The position numbers and the translations under genes are program-made. The notes under the pieces are model-generated. The model saw only the letters and a list, made by a program, of their open reading frames with translations. It did not search any database and was not told the DNA's origin. A DNA stretch of 64,000 nt from an uncultured Pelagimonas sp. (lineage in GTDB: Bacteria; Pseudomonadota; Alphaproteobacteria; Rhodobacterales; Rhodobacteraceae). The DNA lies in the NCBI GenBank assembly GCA_947499735.1, contig CANMPP010000006.1, positions 1 to 64,000 on the forward strand, read 5' to 3'. This document shows positions 51,846 to 60,721 of the stretch, one piece after another; position 1 is the first letter of the stretch; each line of letters opens with the position of its first letter.

Positions 51846-52855
51846 TGGGTGACGCCCGCCGCCGCGATTTCTGCTTGCAGCATTTCATAGGCTGCCATTC
51901 CGTCGATGCCAGTTTCTGAAACTTCTGCAATTTTTGCATCAACGATAGGCTGTAGGGCTTCTGTCCATGCGGCGGTTTGTGCATCCGTTGCCGGCGTCAC
52001 AATCGTTTTGCCAACCATGGCTTCTTTGCCTGCGGCATCTGCGGAATCCCACATCTGTCCAGCCATGCGTGCCAAGGCTTCGCCCGTAACACTGTCAATT
52101 GCCGCTTGGTCTTCTTCGCTTAGGCTGTCCCATTTGGTTTTATTCATAACGATGTAGAACGATGTATTGTACAGGCCACCGGGCACGGACACACCAACAG
52201 AAAGTTCTGGGATCAGCTTGAAGAAATTGACAGATTCATAGGGGAACAGAATGCCGTCCGCGACGCCTTGGCTGAGCAATTCATATGCTTTTGAAGACGG
52301 GCCTTCCACTGGAACGGCACCCAATGTGGATGCTACTTCGTGAACGATACCGCCGCCAACGCGTAGTTTTGTGCCCTTCAGCAGATCGGGCGATGTCGCA
52401 TCACCGTCTTTAAGGAAAATTTCGCCCGGTCCATGAGTGAAGACAGCCAACACTTTAACATCATCATATTCGCCGGCATCTTTCAGCATGGCCTCATATG
52501 TGCGCCAGTACGCCACAGATAGGGCTTCCGCACTGTCAGACATGAAAGGCAGCTCGGCAATATTGGTCGTCTTAAAGCGACCTGCATTGTAACCTTGAAC
52601 GCCAAAGGTGATATCGGCCACGCCGTTCACAGCGAAATCAAAATGGGCTTGGGGCGGGCCAAGCGGTGCTGGCAAAATGTTTGCTGTCACCGAACCACCT
52701 GTCGCTTCGCTGATTTGTTCGGCCATGGGAACGATCACCTCGGATACCAATGGGTGTGACGGCGGTAGCCAGTTGGCCACGGTTAGAACTGTTTCAGCCA
52801 TGACAGGTGTGCCAAGGGCCAATGTGAGTGCTGCGCTGTGCAGGAGATGTTTCAT
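51842..52855 (-). CDS. dctP: TRAP transporter periplasmic binding protein, DctP type
   Basis: 337 residues. Signal peptide MKHLLHSAALTLALGTPVMA. The DctP fold is seen in LPPSHPLVSEVIVPMAEQIS, GVADITFGVQGYNAGRF, KGTKLRVGGGIVHEV and FYIVMNKTKWDSLSEEDQAA. The conserved carboxylate-binding Arg is in KLRVGG. First gene of the operon; its 364-base upstream region carries the palindromes shared with iac. Probably binds the carboxylate substrate of the downstream catabolic enzymes. Confidence 0.92.
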   Translation of the reverse strand: MKHLLHSAALTLALGTPVMAETVLTVANWLPPSHPLVSEVIVPMAEQISEATGGSVTANILPAPLGPPQAHFDFAVNGVADITFGVQGYNAGRFKTTNIAELPFMSDSAEALSVAYWRTYEAMLKDAGEYDDVKVLAVFTHGPGEIFLKDGDATSPDLLKGTKLRVGGGIVHEVASTLGAVPVEGPSSKAYELLSQGVADGILFPYESVNFFKLIPELSVGVSVPGGLYNTSFYIVMNKTKWDSLSEEDQAAIDSVTGEALARMAGQMWDSADAAGKEAMVGKTIVTPATDAQTAAWTEALQPIVDAKIAEVSETGIDGMAAYEMLQAEIAAAGVTQ

Positions 52856-52978
52856 CTGATTGTGTTCCCTGTTGCTATTTTAATGTCTCATTTGGCTATG
52901 AACGCGGTGAGGTCGGTTCAAATGTCATCGGGTTTGCCAATAACAGCTTGATCACACCGGATCGGGTCATTTGTTATT

Positions 52979-53043
52979 TACAGTAAAATTCCTGCATTCA
53001 GCGCCCTGATGGCAATAATATTCACGTGAAAAGTGCGGTAATG
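52979..53043. promoter_or_regulatory. control region of the TRAP operon with motifs shared with iac
   Basis: Within the 364-base gap, TACAGTAAAATTCCTGCA (52979-52996), the palindrome TTCACGTGAA (53021-53030) and GTGCGGTAAT (53033-53042) occur together. All three have close relatives in the iacI-iacH control region at 53811-53920. No gene is seen elsewhere in 52856-53219. Confidence 0.6.
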
Positions 53044-53219
53044 TGCGTTTTTGATGCGCGCTTGAGCAGTTGCGGTGAATTATGTGGCAATTTCGAGATC
53101 TGCGGCCGTCGGAAGTTCGCGCGCTTTGATTCGATTCTGCAAAATGTCTGTCATCATTTCGTGCGCGGCTAAAATTCAGGTTTTGACATTTTGCCGCGCG
53201 TCAGTTGCGATCTTTCAGT

Positions 53220-53795
53220 TTATGGTGTCATCAAGACTGATGCTTGCGGATAGTCAGATGCCCAGGTGGAGGGAAGTGGGGCGATGAAAACGTTTTCGGT
53301 TCGGTTGCGCGTGAAGCGCCACATGCCATCGCTGCACTTTTTGTAGCTATTATATAGTCGGGAAGAGCGCAGCAGGGCTTTGCCATCGGAAAATAGCCAT
53401 GGTTGCATATGGACCCAATTGCCCTCTGCTGTTTGAGCGTCCTCAGACACGCGAATATTTTCGGATGTCAGATAGTGGCAATTTAAGATCAGCTTTGGGT
53501 CGGACTTTTCGTTCCAAAAATTTTCGAAATGCGTTTTGATGGCCTGCCAGCCTTCTGCGCGACCAAATTGCCCGTCGTAATATTCACCAACGCCTTCCCA
53601 AACAGCATCTTGTTCGAACAATTCCATGATCAGATTGATCCGCGCACTGTCATCTGTGCATCCGAATTCCGGATTGGGTGTGTCGCAAAGAAACATGTAG
53701 CGGGATTGCACCCGGCGCACGTCCGACTCGGCCTGCAGGCGCGCGATTTGCATTTCAAGCGCGTGAATTCGTGCGTTTTCTGAAGATTGTTCCAT
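53220..53795 (-). CDS. iacI: SnoaL/NTF2-like protein, IacI type
   Basis: 191 residues from ATG 53795 (AGGGA eight bases upstream). N-terminal coiled helix (ARIHALEMQIARLQAESDVR), then the SnoaL-4/NTF2-like core: SRYMFLCDTPNPEFGCTDDS, DAVWEGVGEYYDGQFGRAEG, and NCHYLTSENI. The same fold class is annotated as IacI in indole-3-acetate gene clusters, where its exact role is not settled. It is divergent from the amidase gene and shares its control region. An aromatic dioxygenase beta subunit is excluded because one is present separately at 57911. Confidence 0.75.
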   Translation of the reverse strand: MEQSSENARIHALEMQIARLQAESDVRRVQSRYMFLCDTPNPEFGCTDDSARINLIMELFEQDAVWEGVGEYYDGQFGRAEGWQAIKTHFENFWNEKSDPKLILNCHYLTSENIRVSEDAQTAEGNWVHMQPWLFSDGKALLRSSRLYNSYKKCSDGMWRFTRNRTENVFIAPLPSTWASDYPQASVLMTP

Positions 53796-53810
53796 CAAAG
53801 TTTTCCCTAA

Positions 53811-53918
53811 CTGCGGTAATTTTCATCTTTTTGCCACAACGATATGCGTTGGCGAGGAATTAATGCATTATTCACGTGAAATATCTTGATAGACACAAGA
53901 ACTGCGGTAATTTTACCG
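53811..53918. promoter_or_regulatory. iacI-iacH divergent control region
   Basis: Contains CTGCGGTAATTTT twice (53811-53823 and 53902-53914), an inverted repeat CGGTAA-TT-TTACCG (53905-53918) and the perfect palindrome TTCACGTGAA (53871-53880). The same motifs lie before dctP. A MarR-type repressor (IacR at 60722) is the obvious candidate for one of the palindromes. Confidence 0.6.
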
Positions 53919-53955
53919 TAACCCGACTGATATTCATGCAGAGTTTGATTTTCCA

Positions 53956-55113
53956 ATGACCCTAGCCAACGCTTTACCCTCTGAGCTGATATGCGCCCTT
54001 GATATAGGTGGTGATGGCCTTCGTGTGGTTGTCAAAGACTGTATAGATATCGCGGGTTACGTTACTGCCTGCGGATCATTGGCCTTTCAGAAGCAAACAC
54101 CAGCGCAAGTGCATGCCGAGGTGGTTGATCAGCTTTTGAACAATGGATGCCGCATTGTTGGTAAGTCCAAGATGCACGAACTGGCCTTTGGCATGACTGG
54201 CGTAAATGCGGCCCTCGGCACCCCGATCAACCCAAACTGGCCAGACAGGATCCCTGGTGGGTCGTCGTCGGGCTCGGCCGTATCTGTTGCGGCTGGTGGT
54301 TGCGATTTTTCAATTGGCACGGATACAGGCGGTTCTGTTCGATTGCCGGCGATCTGTTGCGGTGTTTTTGGCATAAAGCCCACATTCGGCCGTGTCAGTC
54401 GCCAAGGGTGCACGCCTCGGAATAGCTCTTTGGATTGTGTGGGCGTGTTTGCTGGATCGGCAGACATGTTGACCACGGGTATGCTGGCGATAGATTCAAC
54501 TTTCGAAAAAGTTACGTTGGATCAAGAGCCTCGGCTTGCTGCATTGGAAGGCCCCTGCGAGACGTCCATTCAGGTCATGTTTGACGCGCTATTCCCAGAG
54601 GAAGATCGCGTAACTTTGCCCTCATTGGACGCAGCATTTGATGCAGGCATGGTGGTCATCAACACAGAAACCCATGCAGCGTTTTCACACTTATTGGGAG
54701 CGGATTCTGTTTTGGGACCAGATGTCGCAAAACGTTTGGCGCTTGGTGGTGAAGTCAGCGAAACCGCACGAACGGATGCCGAAGCCGTCAGATCGCAATT
54801 CACACGCGAAGTCGATCAAGCGCTGGCAACATATGACGCTTTGGTGTCCCCAGCGCTACCGATTGTGCCGCTGAAATTGGTTGACGCAAATGATCCATCC
54901 AAGCTGCTGCCGATGTCACGTTTTATTCGCCCATTTAATCTAAGCGGTCATCCAGCCATTGTTTTACCGGTTCGCGTTGGATCTGAAGGGTTGCCAGCCG
55001 GAATTCAGATCGTGGGCCGCAAAGGCGAAGACGCCAAACTATGCGCGATTGCTGAGCATCTCGTCTCCCGTTTCCCAAATACATTTTCCTCACATTCACA
55101 GGAGGACTGCTGA
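53956..55113 (+). CDS. iacH: amidase-signature enzyme, IacH type
   Basis: 385 residues, short for the family. The Ser-cisSer-Lys triad is visible: K27 in VVVKDCID, the PGGSSSGSA loop (S103), and S127 in GTDTGGSVRLPA. Hydrolyses an amide; in auxin clusters it may release indole-3-acetate from indole-3-acetamide, though this role is inferred from context. First gene of the plus-strand iac operon, followed after one base by iacA. No signal peptide. Confidence 0.8.
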   Translation: MTLANALPSELICALDIGGDGLRVVVKDCIDIAGYVTACGSLAFQKQTPAQVHAEVVDQLLNNGCRIVGKSKMHELAFGMTGVNAALGTPINPNWPDRIPGGSSSGSAVSVAAGGCDFSIGTDTGGSVRLPAICCGVFGIKPTFGRVSRQGCTPRNSSLDCVGVFAGSADMLTTGMLAIDSTFEKVTLDQEPRLAALEGPCETSIQVMFDALFPEEDRVTLPSLDAAFDAGMVVINTETHAAFSHLLGADSVLGPDVAKRLALGGEVSETARTDAEAVRSQFTREVDQALATYDALVSPALPIVPLKLVDANDPSKLLPMSRFIRPFNLSGHPAIVLPVRVGSEGLPAGIQIVGRKGEDAKLCAIAEHLVSRFPNTFSSHSQEDC

Positions 55114-55114
55114 T

Positions 55115-56254
55115 ATGAGCGTCCAAGCGGCGACACTGCCCACGTCTTTGAACAAAGACCAAATTCTGGAAGAGATTCGCAAACGCGCGCCTGAATTCCA
55201 ACAGCTGCGGCATATTCCACAAGACACGGTCGATCAATTCAAAGCGCTTGGCGTTTATCGTGCCTTTGTGCCCGAACGGTTTGGTGGCGATGCCATCAGC
55301 CCCGCCGCGTTTTGTCGTTTGATCGAGGATATCGCGGCGGCCGATGCATCGGCTGGCTGGGTTGCCAGCTTTGGGGTTTCCGCAACCTATCTGGGGACGC
55401 TGCCCCCTGAAACTTATGCCAAAATTTTTGGAGAAAATCCTGATACGGTGTTTGCTGGCGCGATGTTCCCACCCCAAGCTGCGACGACCGTTGCAGGTGG
55501 TTACCAAGTGTCCGGGCAATGGCCGTGGGGTTCAGGCATTATGGGCGCGGATCTGGCGGGCGTCGGCATCAAGGTTGAGGATCAACAGACGAAATTACCT
55601 CTGATTGCGATTATGCCAAAGGATAAAGTCGAGGTTGTCGATACCTGGAAAACCATTGGTCTGCGCGCGACGGGGTCCCATGACATCAAAGTCGATCAGG
55701 TGGTTGTCCCCAAAGAGTGGACGTTTATTCGCGGGTCCAAACCCAGCATGGAGGATCGGATATTCCGCTATCCTGCTATGGCATTGGCGTCACAAGTTTT
55801 GGCTGTTGTCGCCCTTGGGGCCGCACGATCCGCGTTGGATTTTTTGCATGAAAGCGGCAATCGTCAATCCGTAACCGGTGCCCCTAAACCAGGTGCACGC
55901 CCTTATTTGCAAAGTGAATATGCCAAAGCGCGCGGTAAGTACCTTGGTGCGCAGGCGCTGTTCTATGACACGCTTGAAGAAGGGTACGAAGAGCTGGCCC
56001 ATAATGATGTGATCAGCCCAGATACCCATGTTCGCCTACGTCTTGTCGCGTCAAAAGCGGCCAAAGATGGTGCTGAAGCCGCGCGTATGGCCTTTGCACT
56101 GGGCGGATCCACCGTGATTGCCGAAGGGCACCCGATGGGGCGCTACATGCTGGATGCCGCCGCTGTCGCACAACACGCTTTTCTATCGGAAGGCACATGG
56201 ACCGGCGCAGGCGCGGCCATGTTTGATGAACCCACCATGCCTGGATACCCGTAA
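55115..56254 (+). CDS. iacA: flavin-dependent monooxygenase of the acyl-CoA-dehydrogenase fold, IacA type
   Basis: 379 residues from ATG 55115 with AGGAGG 11 bases upstream. Group D flavoprotein hydroxylase features: RAFVPERFGGDAISPAAFCR, AAADASAGWVASFGVSATYL, GGYQVSGQWPWGSGIMGADL, TIGLRATGSHDIKVDQVVVP. In IAA degraders IacA performs the first hydroxylation of indole-3-acetate and also oxidises indole to a blue pigment; it needs reduced flavin, here from IacG. Tightly linked to iacH and iacB. Confidence 0.85.
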   Translation: MSVQAATLPTSLNKDQILEEIRKRAPEFQQLRHIPQDTVDQFKALGVYRAFVPERFGGDAISPAAFCRLIEDIAAADASAGWVASFGVSATYLGTLPPETYAKIFGENPDTVFAGAMFPPQAATTVAGGYQVSGQWPWGSGIMGADLAGVGIKVEDQQTKLPLIAIMPKDKVEVVDTWKTIGLRATGSHDIKVDQVVVPKEWTFIRGSKPSMEDRIFRYPAMALASQVLAVVALGAARSALDFLHESGNRQSVTGAPKPGARPYLQSEYAKARGKYLGAQALFYDTLEEGYEELAHNDVISPDTHVRLRLVASKAAKDGAEAARMAFALGGSTVIAEGHPMGRYMLDAAAVAQHAFLSEGTWTGAGAAMFDEPTMPGYP

Positions 56255-56265
56255 GGAGACCTGAA

Positions 56266-56637
56266 ATGTCCGAGACCGCACCTCTGCGCACCCTGTTGTG
56301 CTTTAACAATCACCCGACCTTTTTCAGCTTGCCTTTCGACCAGATCGGTCCGGTCTGGAAAGCGACGCAAGACTTGATGATGGGCATCGACCAAATGGAA
56401 GGCGTCAATATCGTCGGCACGTTTGATGATGATCAAACCATGGTCGGCGCCACACAGGGCTTTCCTTATACATGGTATATTCTTGCTGATTTTCCAGATC
56501 GTGCTGCAGTCCAGGCTGCGTGCAACCTGTTGCGCACAATCGTCGTTGGCGAAGGCAATGACCGGTTGTGGAAATACATGACAGTCGAAGCGCGCATGGG
56601 TCGCGCATTGGAAATTCCACAGGCACATCGGAGCTGA
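56266..56637 (+). CDS. iacB: IacB-type conserved protein
   Basis: 123 residues with AAGGAG upstream. Sequence RTLLCFNNHPTFFSLPFDQI and WYILADFPDRAAVQAACNLL suggest a small ferredoxin-like alpha/beta (EthD/YCII-like) fold. Its position between iacA and iacC, and size, match IacB of indole-3-acetate clusters, whose function is not firmly known. Essentially defined by context and length. Confidence 0.7.
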   Translation: MSETAPLRTLLCFNNHPTFFSLPFDQIGPVWKATQDLMMGIDQMEGVNIVGTFDDDQTMVGATQGFPYTWYILADFPDRAAVQAACNLLRTIVVGEGNDRLWKYMTVEARMGRALEIPQAHRS

Positions 56638-56640
56638 CAT

Positions 56641-57918
56641 ATGTCACTTGATTCACCTAAATTCAGCGATTTCGACGCGCTTTATTCGGATAAAGCTGAA
56701 GTCGCCACACAAATGTACGAAGATCCAGATCTCTTTGCTCAAGAGATGGACAAGATTTTCAAAAAGACCTGGGTTTGGGTCGCGCATGAAAGCGAGTTCC
56801 CAGATAAAGGGTCGTTCAAGCTGTCCAATGTGGGTCTGGACCCGGTCATTGTCGTGCGCGATCGCAAAGGCAAGATCCATTGCATGGTCAACCGCTGCCG
56901 CCACCGTGCCGCGACTGTCTGTGAAGTGAAAAAGGGCAAAACATCGTCCTTCCAGTGCCCCTATCATGGATGGGGCTATGGTCTGGACGGATCATTACGT
57001 GCTCTGCCCTATCCGGAACAATATGGTGATGATTTTGATAAATCCCAGCATGGCATGCTCAAGCTGAAAACAGCCAGCTATAATGGGATGGTCTTTGCCA
57101 GCTTCAATGAAGATGTTGAACCGCTGGAAGATTTCTTGGGGCCAGAGGTTTGCCGCTATATCGACTTGTTCATGAAGCAAGGTGGTGGTTTCCCGGTCAA
57201 AGTGTTGGGCGAACATCAATTCACCGTTCCGATGAACTGGAAAGTGCAGCTGGAAAACACCACTGATGCGTACCATTTCCCGATTGTTCACAAATCTTTC
57301 TTGCAGTCCCTTGATGATGCAACGGCTGACATTTTCGATTTTCTTGATAAGGGCACTGGCTGGGTCGAGGATTTGGGGAACGGTCATTCTATTATGATGA
57401 TGATCCCCGATCGTGAAGATTTGGACGAAGGTCTAGATGAACCGGTCGAGGAACGTTTCGCAGAGTTGGCGGAAGAGATCCGGGCCGAGGGTTACGATGA
57501 ACACCAAACCCGCAAAATCGTAAAAGCGGTCGGCGGATCTGGGTTCAACATGAACTTGTTCCCGAACGTTTCCTTTTCCTTATCGTTCTTCCGCGTGCTG
57601 ACACCGGTTTCAGTCGAACAGACCGATATCCGCCACATGGCGCTGGGCATGGATGGGGGCCCGGTCGCGGCCAATCAAATGCGCCTGCGTCTGCATGAGC
57701 ATTTCCAAGGTCCCATGGGGTTTGGCTCACCTGATGATGCCGAGGTTTGGGAACGTGTGCAGCGTGGAACCAAGGGGGGTGAAGAATTGCCGATCCTCGT
57801 CAACCGCGGGATCGTCGATGAAGAACCAGGCGTTTTGGGGCCACGTGGCCATATCAGCGCCGAAACGGGCATGCGTGCAGCCTATGAGATGTGGAAACGG
57901 ATGATGTCCGATGACTGA
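56641..57918 (+). CDS. iacC: Rieske aromatic-ring dioxygenase alpha subunit, IacC type
   Basis: 425 residues. The Rieske 2Fe-2S ligands are C86-R-H88 and C106-P-Y-H109. The mononuclear iron site is visible as NTTDAYHFPIVHKSF, with H212 and H217. In the iac pathway IacC with IacD and reductase IacF acts on the dioxindole-acetate intermediate on the way to catechol. Overlaps iacD by eight bases. Length and spacing of motifs are normal. Confidence 0.88.
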   Translation: MSLDSPKFSDFDALYSDKAEVATQMYEDPDLFAQEMDKIFKKTWVWVAHESEFPDKGSFKLSNVGLDPVIVVRDRKGKIHCMVNRCRHRAATVCEVKKGKTSSFQCPYHGWGYGLDGSLRALPYPEQYGDDFDKSQHGMLKLKTASYNGMVFASFNEDVEPLEDFLGPEVCRYIDLFMKQGGGFPVKVLGEHQFTVPMNWKVQLENTTDAYHFPIVHKSFLQSLDDATADIFDFLDKGTGWVEDLGNGHSIMMMIPDREDLDEGLDEPVEERFAELAEEIRAEGYDEHQTRKIVKAVGGSGFNMNLFPNVSFSLSFFRVLTPVSVEQTDIRHMALGMDGGPVAANQMRLRLHEHFQGPMGFGSPDDAEVWERVQRGTKGGEELPILVNRGIVDEEPGVLGPRGHISAETGMRAAYEMWKRMMSDD

Positions 57919-58405
57919 GATGGTAAAAATTGATACGAACCTTGTGTTCGAAGTGACAGAATTCCTTTGGTACGAAGCGGATCTTTTGGACCGCAAAGAC
58001 TATGACACTTGGCTCGATCTTTGGACCGAACGTGGTTTGTATATTTTGCCGATTGATGGCGACAGCGACGATTACGCCAACCAATTAAACCTATGTTATG
58101 ACGACGCCAAAATGCGCAAAGATCGCATTGGGCGTTTTCAGCAGGGTTTTTCCATATCGTCTGCGCCTCCTGCACAAACCGTTCGGACGATTTCCCGCAT
58201 CGTTGTGGATGACGTTATGGGGGATACGATCACCGTACGCGCGGCCGAACATCTGATCGAGGACAAATTCGGTCGGCAACGCGTTTGGGCTGCGAATGCC
58301 AAATACACCCTGATCAAGACCGAAACTGGTTTTAAATTGGATCAGAAAATCGTGACCTTGCTCAATTCGGATGGGATGCTGAATTCGTTCAGCTATTTGT
58401 TCTAA
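57911..58405 (+). CDS. iacD: aromatic-ring dioxygenase beta subunit, IacD type
   Basis: 164 residues of the SnoaL-like ring-hydroxylating beta family: FLWYEADLLDRKDYDTWLDL at the N-terminus and YTLIKTETGFKLDQKIVTLL near the end. Structural partner of IacC; no metal or cofactor. Starts inside the end of iacC and ends on the first base of iacE, so translation of the three is coupled. Confidence 0.87.
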   Translation: MTEMVKIDTNLVFEVTEFLWYEADLLDRKDYDTWLDLWTERGLYILPIDGDSDDYANQLNLCYDDAKMRKDRIGRFQQGFSISSAPPAQTVRTISRIVVDDVMGDTITVRAAEHLIEDKFGRQRVWAANAKYTLIKTETGFKLDQKIVTLLNSDGMLNSFSYLF

Positions 58406-59166
58406 TGGTTGCGCCTTTGCCTGAACAAATCCAAACGGCTGTTGTTACGGGTGGTGCCCGTGGTTTTGGTGCGGACGTGTGTCGCGCGCTGCACGCAGCA
58501 GGGTATCGCGTGATCATCACAGATGTGAATCCCGGTGATGAAGCGGCTGCATTGGCGTCAGAATTGGATCTGGCTGGTGAAACCGGGATGACCGCGACCA
58601 TGGATGTGTCCAACCCTGACGATGTGCAATCTGTTTTGGACAAATGTATCGAACGTTGGGGATCTGTTGAAGTTCTGGTCAACAATGCGGCCCGCACGCA
58701 GGCGCAGCCGTTGATGGAAATCGATCCGGCGGTGTTCAATGATATCATGGCGGTGAATGCAGGTGGTACTTTTACCTGTAGCCAAATCTTCGGCCGCCAT
58801 TTCAAAGAACGTGGCTACGGTCGCATCGTCAATATGGCTTCATTGGCAGGTCAGAACGGTGGAACGGCGACTGGTGCGCACTATGCCGCGTCCAAGGGCG
58901 CAATCTTGACGCTCACGAAGGTCTTCGCGCGGGATTTTGCGCCGTTTGGTATCACCTGTAACGCCATTGCCCCAGGTCCAATGGATACACCTATGGTGCG
59001 AGACGTGTTGGGTGACAATATCGATAAGGCGATTGCCAACATCCCTGTGGGACGCCTTGGGGATGCCGGTTTTGTGGCTGACATGGTTGTTATGCTGGCA
59101 TCACCAAAATCTAATTTTGTCACCGGTGCATGCTGGGATGTGAATGGTGGGCTGTATCCGAGATGA
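58405..59166 (+). CDS. iacE: short-chain dehydrogenase, IacE type
   Basis: 253 residues. NAD(P) motif TGGARGFGADVCRALHAAGY (TGxxxGxG), NNAA at residue ~93, and the catalytic S-Y-K: NMASLAGQNGG, then HYAASKGAILTL (YxxxK). In the iac pathway IacE converts the hydroxylated IAA intermediate onward to dioxindole-3-acetate, as reported for this enzyme group. Nested between the dioxygenase and its reductase. Confidence 0.85.
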   Translation: MVAPLPEQIQTAVVTGGARGFGADVCRALHAAGYRVIITDVNPGDEAAALASELDLAGETGMTATMDVSNPDDVQSVLDKCIERWGSVEVLVNNAARTQAQPLMEIDPAVFNDIMAVNAGGTFTCSQIFGRHFKERGYGRIVNMASLAGQNGGTATGAHYAASKGAILTLTKVFARDFAPFGITCNAIAPGPMDTPMVRDVLGDNIDKAIANIPVGRLGDAGFVADMVVMLASPKSNFVTGACWDVNGGLYPR

Positions 59167-59175
59167 GGTTGCAAG

Positions 59176-60132
59176 ATGACTGACAAACAAACGCTGGTAG
59201 TGACCAAACGGATCGATGATCGTGGCGATATTGCGCGCATTCGGTTTGCATCTCCGGACGGTGCGCCATTGCCGGTTTTCACAGCGGGTGCGCATTTGGA
59301 TATCCACTTGCCTGACCTTGATATGTGGCGGCAATATTCGATTAGTTCCGATCCTGCGGAGCCCGGCTTTTATGAAATCGGGGTTTTGAAGGACCCCAAA
59401 TCTCGTGGCGGCTCTGAAGCTGTTCATCAGCTGGCGTTAGAGGGGGCACAGTTCACGATAGAGGGCCCACGCAACCTGTTTGAACTGGATGAAACCGCAG
59501 AGATGACGGTGCTGTATGGTGGCGGGATTGGGATTACGCCCATGATTGCCATGGCGCAACGCCTGCATGCTTTGGGCAAAGCGTTTACTTTGCACTATTG
59601 CACGCGTTCTCAAGATGTCACGGCCTTTCTTGATGTTTTGGCCGATGCTCCTTTTGCGACGAATGTGCGCTTTCACTTTGATGACCAGGCCGATGAGCAG
59701 CGTTTGTCTTTGTTCAAAGATCTGCCTAAACCCGATCCTGAAACGCATCTCTACGTTTGTGGACCACAAGGTTTTATGGACTGGGTGATTTCGGGGGCTG
59801 AGGACGCGGGCCATGCGACAGCAAATGTGCACCGTGAATACTTTTCGGCCGACGTCGCATTGGATGGTGATGGGTTCGAAGTAGAATGTGCACAAAGCGG
59901 TATAACGGTGACCATTGGTCCAGATGACACGATTGCAAAAGCATTGGCTAAGCAAGGCATCAAGATCGAAGTCAAATGCGAAGAAGGTGTGTGCGGCACC
60001 TGCATCACGGATGTGTTGGAAGGCGACATTGATCATCGCGACCAGTTCTTGACGGAAGAAGAGCGCGAGGACGGCGATCAAATTTGTGCCTGCTGCTCGC
60101 GTGGCGTCGGAAAACTGGTGTTGGATATTTAA
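59176..60132 (+). CDS. iacF: phthalate-dioxygenase-type reductase, IacF type
   Basis: 318 residues: FMN/FAD-binding domain (WRQYSISSDPAEPGFYEIGV), NAD domain (VLYGGGIGITPMIAMAQRLH; CGPQGFM) and C-terminal plant-type ferredoxin with C268, C273, C276 (KCEEGVCGTC) and the fourth ligand in ICACC (C304 or C306). Single-chain electron donor for the IacCD dioxygenase. Confidence 0.88.
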   Translation: MTDKQTLVVTKRIDDRGDIARIRFASPDGAPLPVFTAGAHLDIHLPDLDMWRQYSISSDPAEPGFYEIGVLKDPKSRGGSEAVHQLALEGAQFTIEGPRNLFELDETAEMTVLYGGGIGITPMIAMAQRLHALGKAFTLHYCTRSQDVTAFLDVLADAPFATNVRFHFDDQADEQRLSLFKDLPKPDPETHLYVCGPQGFMDWVISGAEDAGHATANVHREYFSADVALDGDGFEVECAQSGITVTIGPDDTIAKALAKQGIKIEVKCEEGVCGTCITDVLEGDIDHRDQFLTEEEREDGDQICACCSRGVGKLVLDI

Positions 60133-60142
60133 GGATACGGCG

Positions 60143-60637
60143 ATGGACCTGACCCAGACACAACAACACTTCCGTGAAAGCATGGCGCGCATGGGAGCGG
60201 CGGTCAATTTGATCACTACCGACGGGCCTGCCGGGCGGCATGGGTTTGTGGCTACGGCGGTGTGTTCTGTCACGGATCAGCCACCGACCATATTGATCTG
60301 CGTGAATACAAGCGCATTTGCACATGATGCATTTGTTGAGAATGGTCATGTATGTGTGAATATCTTGGCAGCACAGCACCAAGAGTTGTCAGGTGTTTTC
60401 GCGCGCTATGTTGAGGGCGTGGATCGATTTGCACATGGGGACTGGGTCACTTTGAAAACCGGGTGCCTGGCCCTTAAAGACGCCAATGCTGCGTTGGATT
60501 GCACGATTGCATCTGTACAGCAACAAGGATCACATTCCGTTATGTTTTGTTCTGTGAAGGCTGTTCACTTGCCTGCGGCGCCAAATCCCGGCTTGGTGTA
60601 TTTCGGTCGCAATTATCACCATTTGGACGTAGAATAA
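60143..60637 (+). CDS. iacG: flavin reductase, IacG type
   Basis: 164 residues from ATG 60143 with AAGGA 11 bases upstream; an earlier in-frame start overlaps iacF. Flavin-reductase-like fold: FRESMARMGAAVNLITTDGP, GFVATAVCSVTDQPPTILIC, HVCVNILAAQHQELSGVF. Supplies reduced flavin to the two-component monooxygenase IacA. End of the main iac operon; a short hairpin and iacR follow. Confidence 0.87.
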   Translation: MDLTQTQQHFRESMARMGAAVNLITTDGPAGRHGFVATAVCSVTDQPPTILICVNTSAFAHDAFVENGHVCVNILAAQHQELSGVFARYVEGVDRFAHGDWVTLKTGCLALKDANAALDCTIASVQQQGSHSVMFCSVKAVHLPAAPNPGLVYFGRNYHHLDVE

Positions 60638-60639
60638 CG

Positions 60640-60667
60640 CTGCGTATAGAACGCAGTTTCACGGGAA
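60640..60667. promoter_or_regulatory. hairpin and TTCACGGGAA half-match before iacR
   Basis: CTGCGT-ATAGA-ACGCAG (60640-60656) forms a 6-bp stem just after iacG. TTCACGGGAA (60658-60667) differs by one base from the TTCACGTGAA palindromes before dctP and iacH. May combine a weak terminator with an IacR autoregulatory site. Confidence 0.4.
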
Positions 60668-60721
60668 AAATCACATTTGCTTCCACTGCGCGCATCGCTA
60701 TGGTAGGCGCGCTGATCAAAC

